In this document: piece after piece, positions 44,240 through 57,824 of the stretch | Numbering within the stretch: position 1 is the stretch's first letter | How the letters are laid out: every line of letters begins with the position of its first letter | NCBI RefSeq assembly: GCF_009380165.1 | Contig: NZ_WHUF01000003.1 | Coordinates: forward strand, 1 to 64,000 | Direction of reading: 5' to 3' | Length of the DNA: 64,000 nucleotides | Source: Rugamonas rivuli | GTDB lineage: Bacteria > Pseudomonadota > Gammaproteobacteria > Burkholderiales > Burkholderiaceae_D | Made by a program: the position numbers and the translations under genes | The notes under the pieces: model-generated | Told to the model about the DNA's origin: nothing | Databases searched by the model: none | The model's input: the letters and a program-made list of their open reading frames with translations, nothing else

Positions 44240-47200
44240 TTACTTCGCCTTGATCGGGAAGGCCGGGCGCACAGGGCGCACCGGCGGGTTCTTCGCCAGT
44301 TCGGCCTTGATGACCTCAATCGCTTTTTCCAGTTGCGGATCGCGGCCGGCGATCACGTCGGCCGGATTCTGGTCGACTTCAATATCCGGCGCCACGCCTT
44401 CGTTCTCCACGCCCCAGCCGCCGTCGCGGGTCCAGAAGGCCAGGTTGGGCGCGGTGATGCCGCCGCCATCCATCAGCGTAGGGAAGCCAAGGATGCCCAC
44501 CAGGCCACCCCAGGTGCGCTTGCCGATCAGCGGACCCATTTGATTTTTGCGGAACATCCACGGCAGCAGGTCGCCGCCCGAGCCGGCCGTTTCATCGATC
44601 AACATCGCGCGCGGTCCCTGGATCGAGGCCGACGGCGTTTTCATGTCGGCGCCGTAGCGCATGGTCCACCAGGCGATCTCCTTCTTCTGCAAAATCTCCA
44701 GGTAGTAGTCGGCCACGCTGCCACCGCCGTTGAAGCGTTCGTCGATGATGACGGCGTCCTTGTCGGCCTGCGGGAAGAAGTAGCGCTTGAAGTAGGTGTG
44801 GCCCAGCGTCGCGGTGTTCGGCACGTAGACGTAGGCGACCTTGCCGCCGGTGGCCGCGTTGACCTTGCGGATATTCCCTTCGATCCAGTCACGGTTGCGC
44901 AGCGCATCCTCGGTCGCCACCGGCACCACGGTGATGGTGCGCGATTTGCTGCCGTCCGCGTTCGGGCCGACGGTGATGTCGATAGCCTTGTTGGCGGTGT
45001 TCTCGAAGGCGCTGTACAGATTCGTCGGCGCCAGCAGCGGACGGCCGTCGACCGCCAGCAGGTACTCGCCGGCCTTGACGTTGAGGCCAGGCTCGGTCAG
45101 CGGCGCGCGCAGCGCCGGGTTCCAGTTCAAGCCGCCGTAGACCTTCTTGAAGCGATAGTGGCCGTCGTTCACTTCATAGTCGGCGCCCAGCAGGCCGCCC
45201 GGCACCGGCTTGGCGTCGGTGAAGAAGTCGCCGCCACCGCCGCGATGGTGGCCTACGCCTAACTCGCTGCACAGCCACTGGATCAGGCGATTCAGATCGG
45301 CGCGGCTGGACAGCTCCGGCAGGAACTGCGCGTACTTTGCGCGCATCTTGTTCCAGTCGGCGCCGTGCATGCCGGGGTCGTAGAAGAAGTCACGGTTGAT
45401 GCGCCAGGCTTCGTTGAAGATCTGCTCCCACTCGGCGCGCGGTTCGGCGCGCACTTCGATCGCTTCGACCTTGATCTTGCCTTCGCCCGGCGTCAGCGTC
45501 TTGGCGGTGGCGCTGCCCATGGCCCAGGCTTCCTTCAGGCGGTACAGGATCTTCTTGCCGTCGGCGGAGACTTCGTATTCGTCGGCTTCGGCCAGCAGCG
45601 TTTCAGCCTTGCGGTCTTTCAGGTCAAAGCGCTGGATGGCTTTCTTGCCGTCGTTCTCGCGCAGGAAGAAGATCTGCCCTGCTTCACCTGCGTTCAGATC
45701 GGACAGCGCGGCCGCAGGTACGGGCAGGTCGACGATGCGGTTTTCGATGCCTTCGAAGTCGATGGAGATCGGCGCCACCGGCGCCACCGTTACCTTGGGA
45801 TCGTCGCGGCCCGTCTTCGGATCGACCTTGGGCGGCTCCGCCTTGGCAGGCTCCTTGGCCGACGCCTGCGCCGGCGGCGTGGCCGACGATGCGCTCTTCT
45901 CCTCGTCGCTTTCCTTGATCAGCGGCGACGGCAGGTCGCGCCGCAGCACCGCCATCCAGATCGTGCGGGTGACGCGATTGTCCTCGTTCTGCTGCGAGAA
46001 CCAGTTGTTGCTTGGTCCCGCGTTGGTCGAGGCGAAGAAGTACAGGTACTTGCCGCTCTTGTCGAACACCGGATCGACCACGTCGGACAAGCCGTCCGTC
46101 ACCGGCCACGATTTATTCTGCTCCAGCGAGTAGATATAGGCGCTGCGGGTGTAGGTCATCGAGTTCAGCGCGTAGGCGATCCAGCGCGAATCCGGCGCCC
46201 ATGTGGCGTGCAGCGTTTTGCTCACACCATACAGCGGCTCGCTGGCGATCTTCTTGATCGCACCCGTCGCCACGTCCAGCACGTACAGCGTCCACGCGTT
46301 GTCGGTGTAGGCGATCTTCTTGCTGTCGGGCGACCAGACCGGATAGTCGTAGAAGCCCGCTCCGGTGAGCTTGAACTTGCGCGGCTCGCCCTTGCCGTCC
46401 TGGGCGCGGATGTGCAGCGCGTATTCGCCCGATTCGTCCGAGAAGTAGGCGACGGAGCGGCCGTCCGGCGACCAGGCTGGCGTGCGTTCATTCGCGGCCG
46501 GCGTATGCGTCAGGTTGCGTACATCGCCTTTATCTGCGGGGATGGTGACGATCTCGCCGCGGAACTCGTACGCCACGCGCGCGCCGGACGGCGAGATCGA
46601 AGCGTTGCGGATGTACTTGGCGCCGCTGACCCAGCGCGGACGCGATGCCCCCAGGTCGCTGTTGACGCCGATGGTGAGCTTGCTCGACTGGCCGCTGGCC
46701 AGGTCCAGCGCATGCAGATAGCCGGCCTGCTCGTAGACGATGCCACCACCGTTGGCGGCGATGTTCAGCACCGGGAAGTCGGTATGCCGCGTCAACGCGC
46801 GCACCGCCTTGGTCTTGACGTCGTAGGCGTACAGATTGAATTCGCCGTCGCGGTCGGAGCGGAAGTAGACGGTATCGCCTACCCACACAGGATCGACATC
46901 GTTCGAATGCGTGGCGGGCTGCGGGATCTTCTGCACCGATTTGTCGGCGCGGTTGAACAGCCACAGGATGGAGTTGGTGCCGCCGCGATAGTGCTTCCAC
47001 TGCATGAAGGCCGGCGAGAACGGGTTGTAGGCGATCTGCTTGCCGTCCGGCGACCAGCCGGCGCGGGCGGCGTTCGGCACTTCCAGTTCCGTCTCCACGC
47101 CGCCGCTCACCGGCACCGTGAACAGCTTGCGATAGCGGTTGTTGAAGGCCGCGCGCGGAGAGGTGAACATCACCGCCTTGCCATCGGGTGTGAAGGCCTG

Positions 47201-47548
47201 CACCACGTCGGCGCCGGGATGGTAGGTCAGCCGCTTCGGTATGCCGCCTTCGACGGGCAGCAGGTACACGTCGGTATTGCCGTCCACCTGCGCGCTGTAG
47301 GCGATCGATTTGCCGTCGGGCGAAAACACCGGGTTCGATTTGTCGCCAAGGTCGGAGGTCAGGCGGCGCGGCGAGGAACCGTCGCGGTTCGCCAGCCACA
47401 GGTCGCCCGCGTAGATGAAGGCCAGGTGCTGCGCCGACAGCGCAGGCTCGGTCAGCATGCGCGTGTCGCTGGTGTTGGGCAGCGCCAGCGCGCCGTGGCT
47501 CATCGACAGCAACGCAGCAGCAACGGCTGCGGATAACAGATGCTTCAT
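44240..47548 (-). CDS. tricorn-like periplasmic S41 peptidase (paralogue 1)
   Basis: 1102-aa exported protease homologue. A signal peptide (~1-22) is followed by PD40/TolB-type beta-propeller repeats (~30-500; many copies of the WSPDGKxIAY type), a Pro/Ala/Lys linker (~540-580), a tricorn C1 domain, a PDZ domain (~755-850) and an S41 catalytic domain. The expected His lies in SELGVGHH, nucleophile Ser990 in ETAGSGGD and Glu1050 in NEGVAPD. Probably a large periplasmic peptidase for partly degraded proteins. AAGGAGAG precedes the start, 9 bases after its paralogue. Confidence 0.88.
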   Translation of the reverse strand: MKHLLSAAVAAALLSMSHGALALPNTSDTRMLTEPALSAQHLAFIYAGDLWLANRDGSSPRRLTSDLGDKSNPVFSPDGKSIAYSAQVDGNTDVYLLPVEGGIPKRLTYHPGADVVQAFTPDGKAVMFTSPRAAFNNRYRKLFTVPVSGGVETELEVPNAARAGWSPDGKQIAYNPFSPAFMQWKHYRGGTNSILWLFNRADKSVQKIPQPATHSNDVDPVWVGDTVYFRSDRDGEFNLYAYDVKTKAVRALTRHTDFPVLNIAANGGGIVYEQAGYLHALDLASGQSSKLTIGVNSDLGASRPRWVSGAKYIRNASISPSGARVAYEFRGEIVTIPADKGDVRNLTHTPAANERTPAWSPDGRSVAYFSDESGEYALHIRAQDGKGEPRKFKLTGAGFYDYPVWSPDSKKIAYTDNAWTLYVLDVATGAIKKIASEPLYGVSKTLHATWAPDSRWIAYALNSMTYTRSAYIYSLEQNKSWPVTDGLSDVVDPVFDKSGKYLYFFASTNAGPSNNWFSQQNEDNRVTRTIWMAVLRRDLPSPLIKESDEEKSASSATPPAQASAKEPAKAEPPKVDPKTGRDDPKVTVAPVAPISIDFEGIENRIVDLPVPAAALSDLNAGEAGQIFFLRENDGKKAIQRFDLKDRKAETLLAEADEYEVSADGKKILYRLKEAWAMGSATAKTLTPGEGKIKVEAIEVRAEPRAEWEQIFNEAWRINRDFFYDPGMHGADWNKMRAKYAQFLPELSSRADLNRLIQWLCSELGVGHHRGGGGDFFTDAKPVPGGLLGADYEVNDGHYRFKKVYGGLNWNPALRAPLTEPGLNVKAGEYLLAVDGRPLLAPTNLYSAFENTANKAIDITVGPNADGSKSRTITVVPVATEDALRNRDWIEGNIRKVNAATGGKVAYVYVPNTATLGHTYFKRYFFPQADKDAVIIDERFNGGGSVADYYLEILQKKEIAWWTMRYGADMKTPSASIQGPRAMLIDETAGSGGDLLPWMFRKNQMGPLIGKRTWGGLVGILGFPTLMDGGGITAPNLAFWTRDGGWGVENEGVAPDIEVDQNPADVIAGRDPQLEKAIEVIKAELAKNPPVRPVRPAFPIKAK

Positions 47549-47557
47549 CGTCTCTCC

Positions 47558-50500
47558 TTATTTAAGCGCGGGGATGGTTTGCGGCTGATAGGCCTTGATC
47601 GGCTGCGCCTTCAGCTTCTTGTCCAGCAGGTCCAGCGCCACTTCCAGCTGGCGGTCCTGGCCTTGATACGTTGCGTGCGGCAGGTTGTCCACTTCCACGT
47701 CCGGCGATACGCCCACGCCTTCGATCAGCCACTGGCCGTCGGCGGTGTTGAACTGGCCGTTCTCCGCCACGCGCGCCATGCCGTTGTCGCTCAGGCGGTT
47801 GTTATCGCTGAGCCAAACGCCGGCGCCCGCGGTGCGCTTGCCAACCAGCGGCGCCAAGCCCAGAGCCTTGATGCCTGCGGCGAAGGTCTCGCCGTCCGAG
47901 TAGGTGTATTCGTCGATCAGCACCACCAGATGGCCACGGAAGGTCTTCTGCATATTCGGCGCGGGCAGCGCACCCGGCGACGACCAGAAGGCCCAGGCCT
48001 TGCGCAGCAGCTTTTCGATCACCCAGCTGTCGATATTGCCGCCGTTGTTGCGGCGGACGTCGATGATCAAGCCGTCGCGGTTGACGTTGGCGTAGAAGTC
48101 GCGCGCGAACGAGGCGATGTCGCGCGGGCCCATGGCGCGCAGGTGCAGGTAGCCGATGCGGCCCTGCGACGCGGCGTCCACCTGGCGTGCGCGGCTCTGC
48201 TCCCAGTCGCCGTAGCGCAGGCCGGCCTGCTTCGCCATATTGACCGGCGTGACGATGACGGAACGGCTGCCGCCCTCTTTGCGCTTCACTTGCAGCAGCA
48301 TCTGCTTGTCCGCCTGGTTCAGCAGCAGGTCGGCGATGTCGCGTGCCTCCAGCACCGGCTTGCCGTTGACGGCGGTGATGACGTCGCCCTCCTTCACGTC
48401 CACATCCGGTTGCAGCAGCGGGCCGCGTTCGGACGGCAGCTCCGGTTCACTGCGGTAGATGTGGTCGACGCGGTAGCCGTCGGCGCTGCGGGTCAGCAGC
48501 GCCCCCAGGCCGGCTGGTGAGCCTTCCGGCGATGGCCGGCGCAGTTCACCCGGCGCGATCTGCGAGTGCAGCGCGCCCACTTCGCTGACCATCATGCCCA
48601 GCACGTCGTTCAGCTCCGCGCGGTCGGTCACGCGCTCCACCAGCGGCGCGTACTTGGCGCGCACGCCGGTCCAGTTCACGCCGCGCATCTTGGCGTCGTA
48701 CAGGAAGTCGCGGTGCATGCGCCAGGCGTCGTTGAACATCTGCGTCCATTCCAGGCGCGGGTTGGAGGTGAAGCTCCAGTCGTCCACCTTGACCTTGGCC
48801 TTGGATACGTCCGATGGCGCCTTGGCGCCCGCCTCCACCACCAGCATATCGCCTGGGCCGTTGGCGGCGTGGATGCGGTAGTACAGGTGCTTCTTGTCGG
48901 TGGCGAGGTCGTATTCGCGCACGCCGCTGACGAAGACTTCCGGCTGCGGACCGTTGGCGGCGATCGCCAGCGTTTTCAGATTGGCCTTGCCTTCGTTGCC
49001 GTCGGCGTCGAGGAAGTACAGGCGCTTGTCGTCGATTTGCAGATTGCGGTAGTTGCCGGCGGCGAGCGGCACTTCGTACAGGCGATCCGCCAGGCCGGCA
49101 TAGACGATGGCCGGCAGCGACTTGCCAGCCTTCTTCTCCGGCGTGGTCTTGGCGACGGCTTTTTCGACGGCCTTCTCCGCCGCCTGCTCGGCGGCTTTTT
49201 CGGCCGCGCCTTCGGCTGGCTTGTCGCCCGGCTTGTTCAGCTCATCGTCCGGTTTGAACGGGAAGCGGTTGCCCGGCTGGAGCGCCAGCGCATAGACGCC
49301 GGTGCGCTTGTCGAACACCGGTCCCATATTGCGATCTCCCCACGGCGAGCCATTCGCCAGCTGGAAGTTGCGGGCCGAGAGGAAGTACAGCCATTTGCCA
49401 TCCGGAGAAAACGCCGGCGAGCGCGAGTTGTAGCGGTCGCCGGTGACGAAGGCCAGCTGCTTAGCTTCGAGGTTGTACAGGCCGATCTGCTCGCGCTGCT
49501 CGGTACTGCCGGCGCGCACCAGCGCCAGGTTCTTGCTGTCGCCGGCCCACAGAATTTCATCGTGCCGGTCCGAGCCGACCTTGCTGCCGTCGTCGATGAC
49601 GGTGTTGGCCTTGGTCGCCAGGTCCAGCAGCCACAGGCGGCCTTTCTTGTCGGTGTGGGCCAGCCAGCGGCCGTCCGGCGACGGGTACAGCTGCCAGCGG
49701 TGGTGGTTGCCGTCCCTGGTCAATTGCTCGCCCTTGCCGGAACCGTCGGCGGCGAATTTCCAGATTTCGTTTTCGCCGGTACTGTCGACGATGGCGTAGA
49801 CCCATTTATCGTCATGGCTGAACACCGCCTCGCGGGCGCGCGCGCCTTCCGGCACGGCGATCTCCACGCGGCGCTGCGAGCCGGTGCCGGCCACGCTGAC
49901 GCGGCCGCGCGCGGTCAGCACCAGGCGCTCGTCCTTGCCGGAGATTTGTACGTTGGTCAGGTTGTCCAGCGGCGAACGGATCTGGCGTGCGCGCTGCTGG
50001 TCGAAGTCGGAGACCAGGCTGATGGCCAGCTGTTCATCCTTGGCGGAGGCCAGGTCCAGCACGTGCAGGTCGGCGCCCAACTGGTAGACGATGCGGCCGT
50101 CGCCCAGCGCGGCGTTGCGCACGTCCCAGTCAGTGTGGTTGGTCAGCTGGCGCGGATCGCTGCCGTCGGCCGCCATCGACCACAGATTGTCGGAGCCGCC
50201 GCGGTCGCTGATGAAGTAGACGCGGCCCTGCCACCACATCGGCCGCTTGTTGTTGCCGGCGTCGGCGGGCAGCAGCGGCGCGGCTTCGGCGTTGCCGGCC
50301 AGGTCGTAGCGCCACAGCTGCGCGTGGGCGCCGCCGCGATAGTGCTTGACGTTGTCGTTGGTCAGCGCCAGGCCGTTGCGGGTGAAGTACAGCGTCTTGC
50401 CGGCGTCGTCGAGCACCGCGTCGTTGGCCTCGGCCACGGGGAACACGCGGCGTTGCAGGTCGCCCGGCTTGACGGCTGCGATGACGTTGTTGCGCGATGG

Positions 50501-50902
50501 CCCCTTGCTGTCCAGCGTCGTCACCAGCACTTCGCCCTGCGCGGTCCAGCCCAGCACGGAGACGGCGCCGTTCTCGAAGGTGATGCGCTTGGGCAGGCCG
50601 CCGGCCAGCGGCATCACGTAGGCTTCCTGGCCGCCCTCGTACGAGGCCGAGAAGGCGATCCACTTGCCATCGTGCGAGATGGCGGCGTTGGTTTCGGCTG
50701 CCGGGTGGGTGGTCAGGCGCTGTGCGGCGCCGCCGTGGGCGCCGGTCTTCCACAGATCGCCCTCGGCGGTGAAGACCACGGCGTCGGATCGGATGGCGGG
50801 AAAACGGTAGTAGGCGTCGGCGGCGGAGGCGGTGCCGGACAGCAGGCCGGCGGACAGGAACATCAGGACGAGAGGACGGAGGCGCAGGGAAGTCGGGATC
50901 AT
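47558..50902 (-). CDS. tricorn-like periplasmic S41 peptidase (paralogue 2)
   Basis: 1114-aa exported paralogue of the next gene with the same order: signal peptide (~1-27), PD40 propeller blades (FSPDGKWLYFLSARN, PSPDGRWLAHTDKKG), an unusual Ala/Glu/Lys-rich helical insert (~565-600), C1 domain, PDZ (~860-930) and S41 catalytic domain. His lies in VGALHSQ, Ser1002 in EYTYSDGETF and Glu1061 in LIEGVGVSPD. The two copies are clearly diverged, so the duplication is old. It opens a probable two-gene operon; the ribosome site is weak. Confidence 0.88.
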   Translation of the reverse strand: MIPTSLRLRPLVLMFLSAGLLSGTASAADAYYRFPAIRSDAVVFTAEGDLWKTGAHGGAAQRLTTHPAAETNAAISHDGKWIAFSASYEGGQEAYVMPLAGGLPKRITFENGAVSVLGWTAQGEVLVTTLDSKGPSRNNVIAAVKPGDLQRRVFPVAEANDAVLDDAGKTLYFTRNGLALTNDNVKHYRGGAHAQLWRYDLAGNAEAAPLLPADAGNNKRPMWWQGRVYFISDRGGSDNLWSMAADGSDPRQLTNHTDWDVRNAALGDGRIVYQLGADLHVLDLASAKDEQLAISLVSDFDQQRARQIRSPLDNLTNVQISGKDERLVLTARGRVSVAGTGSQRRVEIAVPEGARAREAVFSHDDKWVYAIVDSTGENEIWKFAADGSGKGEQLTRDGNHHRWQLYPSPDGRWLAHTDKKGRLWLLDLATKANTVIDDGSKVGSDRHDEILWAGDSKNLALVRAGSTEQREQIGLYNLEAKQLAFVTGDRYNSRSPAFSPDGKWLYFLSARNFQLANGSPWGDRNMGPVFDKRTGVYALALQPGNRFPFKPDDELNKPGDKPAEGAAEKAAEQAAEKAVEKAVAKTTPEKKAGKSLPAIVYAGLADRLYEVPLAAGNYRNLQIDDKRLYFLDADGNEGKANLKTLAIAANGPQPEVFVSGVREYDLATDKKHLYYRIHAANGPGDMLVVEAGAKAPSDVSKAKVKVDDWSFTSNPRLEWTQMFNDAWRMHRDFLYDAKMRGVNWTGVRAKYAPLVERVTDRAELNDVLGMMVSEVGALHSQIAPGELRRPSPEGSPAGLGALLTRSADGYRVDHIYRSEPELPSERGPLLQPDVDVKEGDVITAVNGKPVLEARDIADLLLNQADKQMLLQVKRKEGGSRSVIVTPVNMAKQAGLRYGDWEQSRARQVDAASQGRIGYLHLRAMGPRDIASFARDFYANVNRDGLIIDVRRNNGGNIDSWVIEKLLRKAWAFWSSPGALPAPNMQKTFRGHLVVLIDEYTYSDGETFAAGIKALGLAPLVGKRTAGAGVWLSDNNRLSDNGMARVAENGQFNTADGQWLIEGVGVSPDVEVDNLPHATYQGQDRQLEVALDLLDKKLKAQPIKAYQPQTIPALK

Positions 50903-51017
50903 GGGACAGTTTCAATGTTTGTCAAATGGAACGACAATTCTGGCACAGCTTGGGGGTAAAAAGAATAACGCTTCTTTCACATCCCATGCTTTTAGCGATA
51001 TGGCGCGGGCCGGACGT

Positions 51018-51048
51018 AAAAAAAACCCGCGCCACTTGCGTGGGCGGG
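51018..51048 (-). terminator. Rho-independent terminator of clpSA
   Basis: On the minus strand CCCGC-CCAC-GCAA-GTGG-C-GCGGG forms a strong stem followed by eight T residues, 23 bases past the clpA stop. Confidence 0.9.
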
Positions 51049-51070
51049 CTCTTTATGAGGCCTGAAGGGC

Positions 51071-53373
<2,303 letters not shown>

Positions 53374-53377
<4 letters not shown>

Positions 53378-53676
53378 ACTTCCTCCATCACGCACTGCAG
53401 GGGATGCCCCGCCTTGCGCGCATGCGTTAAAACGAACTCCACTTTGGTACAGGCTATGTCTTTTGAAAACACGCCGCACACTCCCTTGCCGTAGCGGTGA
53501 ACACTGAGCATTATCTGCGTGGCGGTTTCACGGTCTTTGTTGAAATACTCCTGAATGATGGCGACCACGAATTCCATCGGGGTATAGTCATCATTGAGCA
53601 ACGCCACCTGGTACAGAGGTGGCGGCTTCAGCGTTTGCCGCTCCAAGAGGGTTTCGGTATCATGCTTGGTTGCCAT
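53374..53676 (-). CDS. clpS: ClpA adaptor protein ClpS
   Basis: 100-aa adaptor that binds N-terminal destabilising residues and hands substrates to ClpA. Core motifs are [29 protein letters not shown] and the C-terminal [15 protein letters not shown], including residues of the N-end-residue pocket. Start MATKHD at 53676 is usual for beta-proteobacteria. Translationally coupled to clpA. Confidence 0.95.
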
Positions 53677-53711
53677 ACGCTTATATTCTAATGCTTTCGG
53701 GGTTGATGCAA

Positions 53712-53731
53712 TGTGCATTTCACTATGCACA
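53712..53731. promoter_or_regulatory. inverted repeat upstream of clpS
   Basis: TGTGCAT-TTCACT-ATGCACA has 7-bp perfect arms and lies 36 bases upstream of the clpS start. It is shaped like a repressor or activator operator. The regulator is not known. Confidence 0.5.
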
Positions 53732-53852
53732 TCCAATTGTTTTCCATCTTACGCGTTTTCTGAACTTGACGCAGATGGCGACCCATCCGCCAAAATCAAG
53801 AGTTGCTTTTTCACCAATTGAGTTAAAAGTAGCAAAATGCATACAAATCTGC

Positions 53853-53880
53853 TTGACTTTGGAATTTGATCCGCTAACAA
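53853..53880 (+). promoter_or_regulatory. candidate sigma-70 promoter of csp
   Basis: TTGACT (53853-53858), a 16-base spacer and TAACAA (53875-53880). A start near 53887 would give a ~115-base leader, as usual for cold-shock genes. Confidence 0.5.
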
Positions 53881-53940
53881 TGCGTTATCGGCTGCGTGCA
53901 GAAATGTACATGTTGATAAGAAGTGAGGCGTGAGGAGGGG

Positions 53941-53956
53941 GCAAGAAGCTTCTTGC
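53941..53956 (+). other. perfect palindrome/hairpin in csp leader
   Basis: GCAAGAAGCTTCTTGC is fully self-complementary and is followed by TTTT. As RNA it could form a 6-bp stem with an AGCT loop, 45 bases before the csp start. It could be an attenuator or a cold-responsive leader element. Confidence 0.5.
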
Positions 53957-54000
53957 TTTTATGGCTCGTGTGATCCGTTTTAATTTTGAAAGTTCTTTTT

Positions 54001-54204
54001 ATGGCAACAGGTACAGTTAAGTGGTTCAATGATTCCAAAGGTTTTGGCTTCATCACTCCAGATGACGGCGGCGAGGATTTGTTCGCTCACTTCTCCGCAA
54101 TCAACATGAACGGTTTCAAGACCCTCAAAGAAGGTCAAAAAGTTCAATTCGAAGTCACGCAAGGCCCTAAAGGCAAGCAAGCTTCCAACATCCAATCGGC
54201 TTAA
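54001..54204 (+). CDS. cold-shock protein (CspA family)
   Basis: 67-aa single cold-shock domain, an RNA/ssDNA chaperone. RNP1 (KGFGFITP) and RNP2 (LFAHFS) are intact, and the start is the canonical [16 protein letters not shown] precedes the start. A clear terminator follows, so it is monocistronic. Which csp paralogue this is cannot be told. Confidence 0.97.
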   Translation: MATGTVKWFNDSKGFGFITPDDGGEDLFAHFSAINMNGFKTLKEGQKVQFEVTQGPKGKQASNIQSA

Positions 54205-54224
54205 TTTTTTAAGCAGCAGATGTG

Positions 54225-54252
54225 AAAAACCTCGCACCGCGAGGTTTTTTTT
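54225..54252 (+). terminator. Rho-independent terminator of csp
   Basis: CCTCG-CACCG-CGAGG with flanking A5 and T8 runs, 20 bases after the csp stop; the A and T runs extend the stem. Confidence 0.93.
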
Positions 54253-54336
54253 CGCCCCTACCCCAGCGGCAAGTGTTGCAGAACTCCTACAATCGCGTCC
54301 CGCCGTGACAATTCAATAGAATCGCCAAAGTTGAGA

Positions 54337-54356
54337 AATGCATAATCTTATGCATT
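54337..54356. promoter_or_regulatory. perfect palindrome upstream of membrane glutaredoxin
   Basis: AATGCATAATCTTATGCATT has exact 9-bp arms around TC and lies 60 bases before the next gene. It is of operator size and shape; the regulator is unknown. Confidence 0.55.
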
Positions 54357-54416
54357 AAGCTAATGATGACCATAAGGCATCATCGAAGCCGCCGCTCGTC
54401 TCTTACCAAGGGCCAT

Positions 54417-54824
54417 ATGAATAGCACGCGCATCAAGCAAATTAAAACCGTCCTGATCTACGCCGCGATACTGGGATTGGGCCTGGGCGTCGGCCGGATC
54501 GCCACCAAAGTGCCGCAGTGGCTGACCCCGGCCTACGTCGAAGGCAACTTCCAATCCTACTATCCGGATGCCTCCACCAAGGTGGTGCTGTACGGCACCA
54601 AGACCTGCCCCTACTGCCAGCTGACCCGCGACTACCTGAGCGAGCACAACATCCCCTACGCCGATGTCGACGTCAGCCACGCCGGCAAGGGCCAACAGGA
54701 TTACCGCAGCTTCGGCGAGACCGCCGTGCCGGTGATCCTGATCGGCAACCGCCGCATCACCGGCTTCAAGCTGCCGGTCATCGAAGCCGCGCTCGACCAG
54801 CTGAAACCCGCGGCACGCCGCTGA
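54417..54824 (+). CDS. membrane-anchored glutaredoxin-like protein
   Basis: 135-aa protein. One N-terminal TM helix (~11-30, VLIYAAILGLGLGVG) anchors a glutaredoxin domain that would face the periplasm if oriented N-in. The redox motif is C64-P-Y-C67 (LYGTKTCPYCQLTRDYL), and the cis-proline motif AVPVILIGNRRITGF is intact. A disulfide or glutathione-linked oxidoreductase is likely. Start at 54417 with AAGGG upstream; a longer frame from 54363 would add a basic tail without a ribosome site. The next gene encodes a cysteine-rich secreted protein. Confidence 0.85.
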   Translation: MNSTRIKQIKTVLIYAAILGLGLGVGRIATKVPQWLTPAYVEGNFQSYYPDASTKVVLYGTKTCPYCQLTRDYLSEHNIPYADVDVSHAGKGQQDYRSFGETAVPVILIGNRRITGFKLPVIEAALDQLKPAARR

Positions 54825-54906
54825 GCGCCATCCGGTTTGGGGGCCGTGTACATGGACGGCACGGTTGCAGGCATGGTCTACGTCCAGTCACTTTGGAGGA
54901 GTCTTG

Positions 54907-55101
54907 ATGAATAAGAAACTGAAATTGTTTGTGTTCGCCATCGGCGTCGGTGCGGCATCGGCATCGGCCTGGGCCAGCAGCTGCTACCACACCTGCGTCG
55001 TCGAGTACCGGATGTGCATACGATCCGGCCAGCCGACCGAAACCTGCGAGGTTAACCTCTACTCGTGCCAGGACAGCTGCGAAGGCAGCGTCGGCGGCTA
55101 A
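54907..55101 (+). CDS. small secreted six-cysteine protein, unknown function
   Basis: 64-aa protein with a signal peptide (~1-23, MNKKLKLFVFAIGVGAASASAWA) and a mature part of ~40 residues. Its six cysteines are spaced C-x3-C-x6-C-x9-C-x6-C-x3-C, a mirror-symmetric pattern that suggests a disulfide-stapled helical hairpin. GGAGGAG lies 5 bases before the start, so it is a real gene. It follows a membrane glutaredoxin gene by 82 bases; a redox link is inference. No known family is recognised. Confidence 0.8.
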   Translation: MNKKLKLFVFAIGVGAASASAWASSCYHTCVVEYRMCIRSGQPTETCEVNLYSCQDSCEGSVGG

Positions 55102-55147
55102 GCCCGGTTTTCATTGAGGGGCAGTAGCCAACCGCCATGCCCTTCCA

Positions 55148-56491
<1,344 letters not shown>

Positions 56492-56503
56492 CATCGCTCC
56501 ATC

Positions 56504-56541
56504 AAAAAAAAGCCCCGCTCCATCGCGGGAGCGGGGCTTTT
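56504..56541 (-). terminator. Rho-independent terminator of icd
   Basis: AGCCCCGCTC (56511-56520) pairs with GAGCGGGGCT (56529-56538), a 10-bp stem. On the minus strand it is followed by eight T residues; on the plus strand by four. It lies 30 bases past the icd stop and immediately before the chrA ribosome site. Confidence 0.92.
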
Positions 56542-56570
56542 GTGCGCTGGCGAAGGCCGGCGCGCATGGC

Positions 56571-57824
<1,254 letters not shown>

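Larger units (their letters stand above)
53677..54000. other. regulatory gap between clpS and csp
   Basis: 324 bases without a gene. It holds the clpS promoter region on the minus strand with an inverted repeat (53712-53731), and on the plus strand a candidate csp promoter (53853-53880) with a ~115-base leader that contains a perfect palindrome (53941-53956). Short overlapping frames on the plus strand have no ribosome sites and are not called. Confidence 0.65.

Noticed and set aside
45365..50959. Two long plus-strand frames (723 and 797 codons) opposite the tricorn-like genes
   Set aside because: Shadows of the S41 peptidase genes; no recognisable motif and Val/Gly/His/Arg bias.
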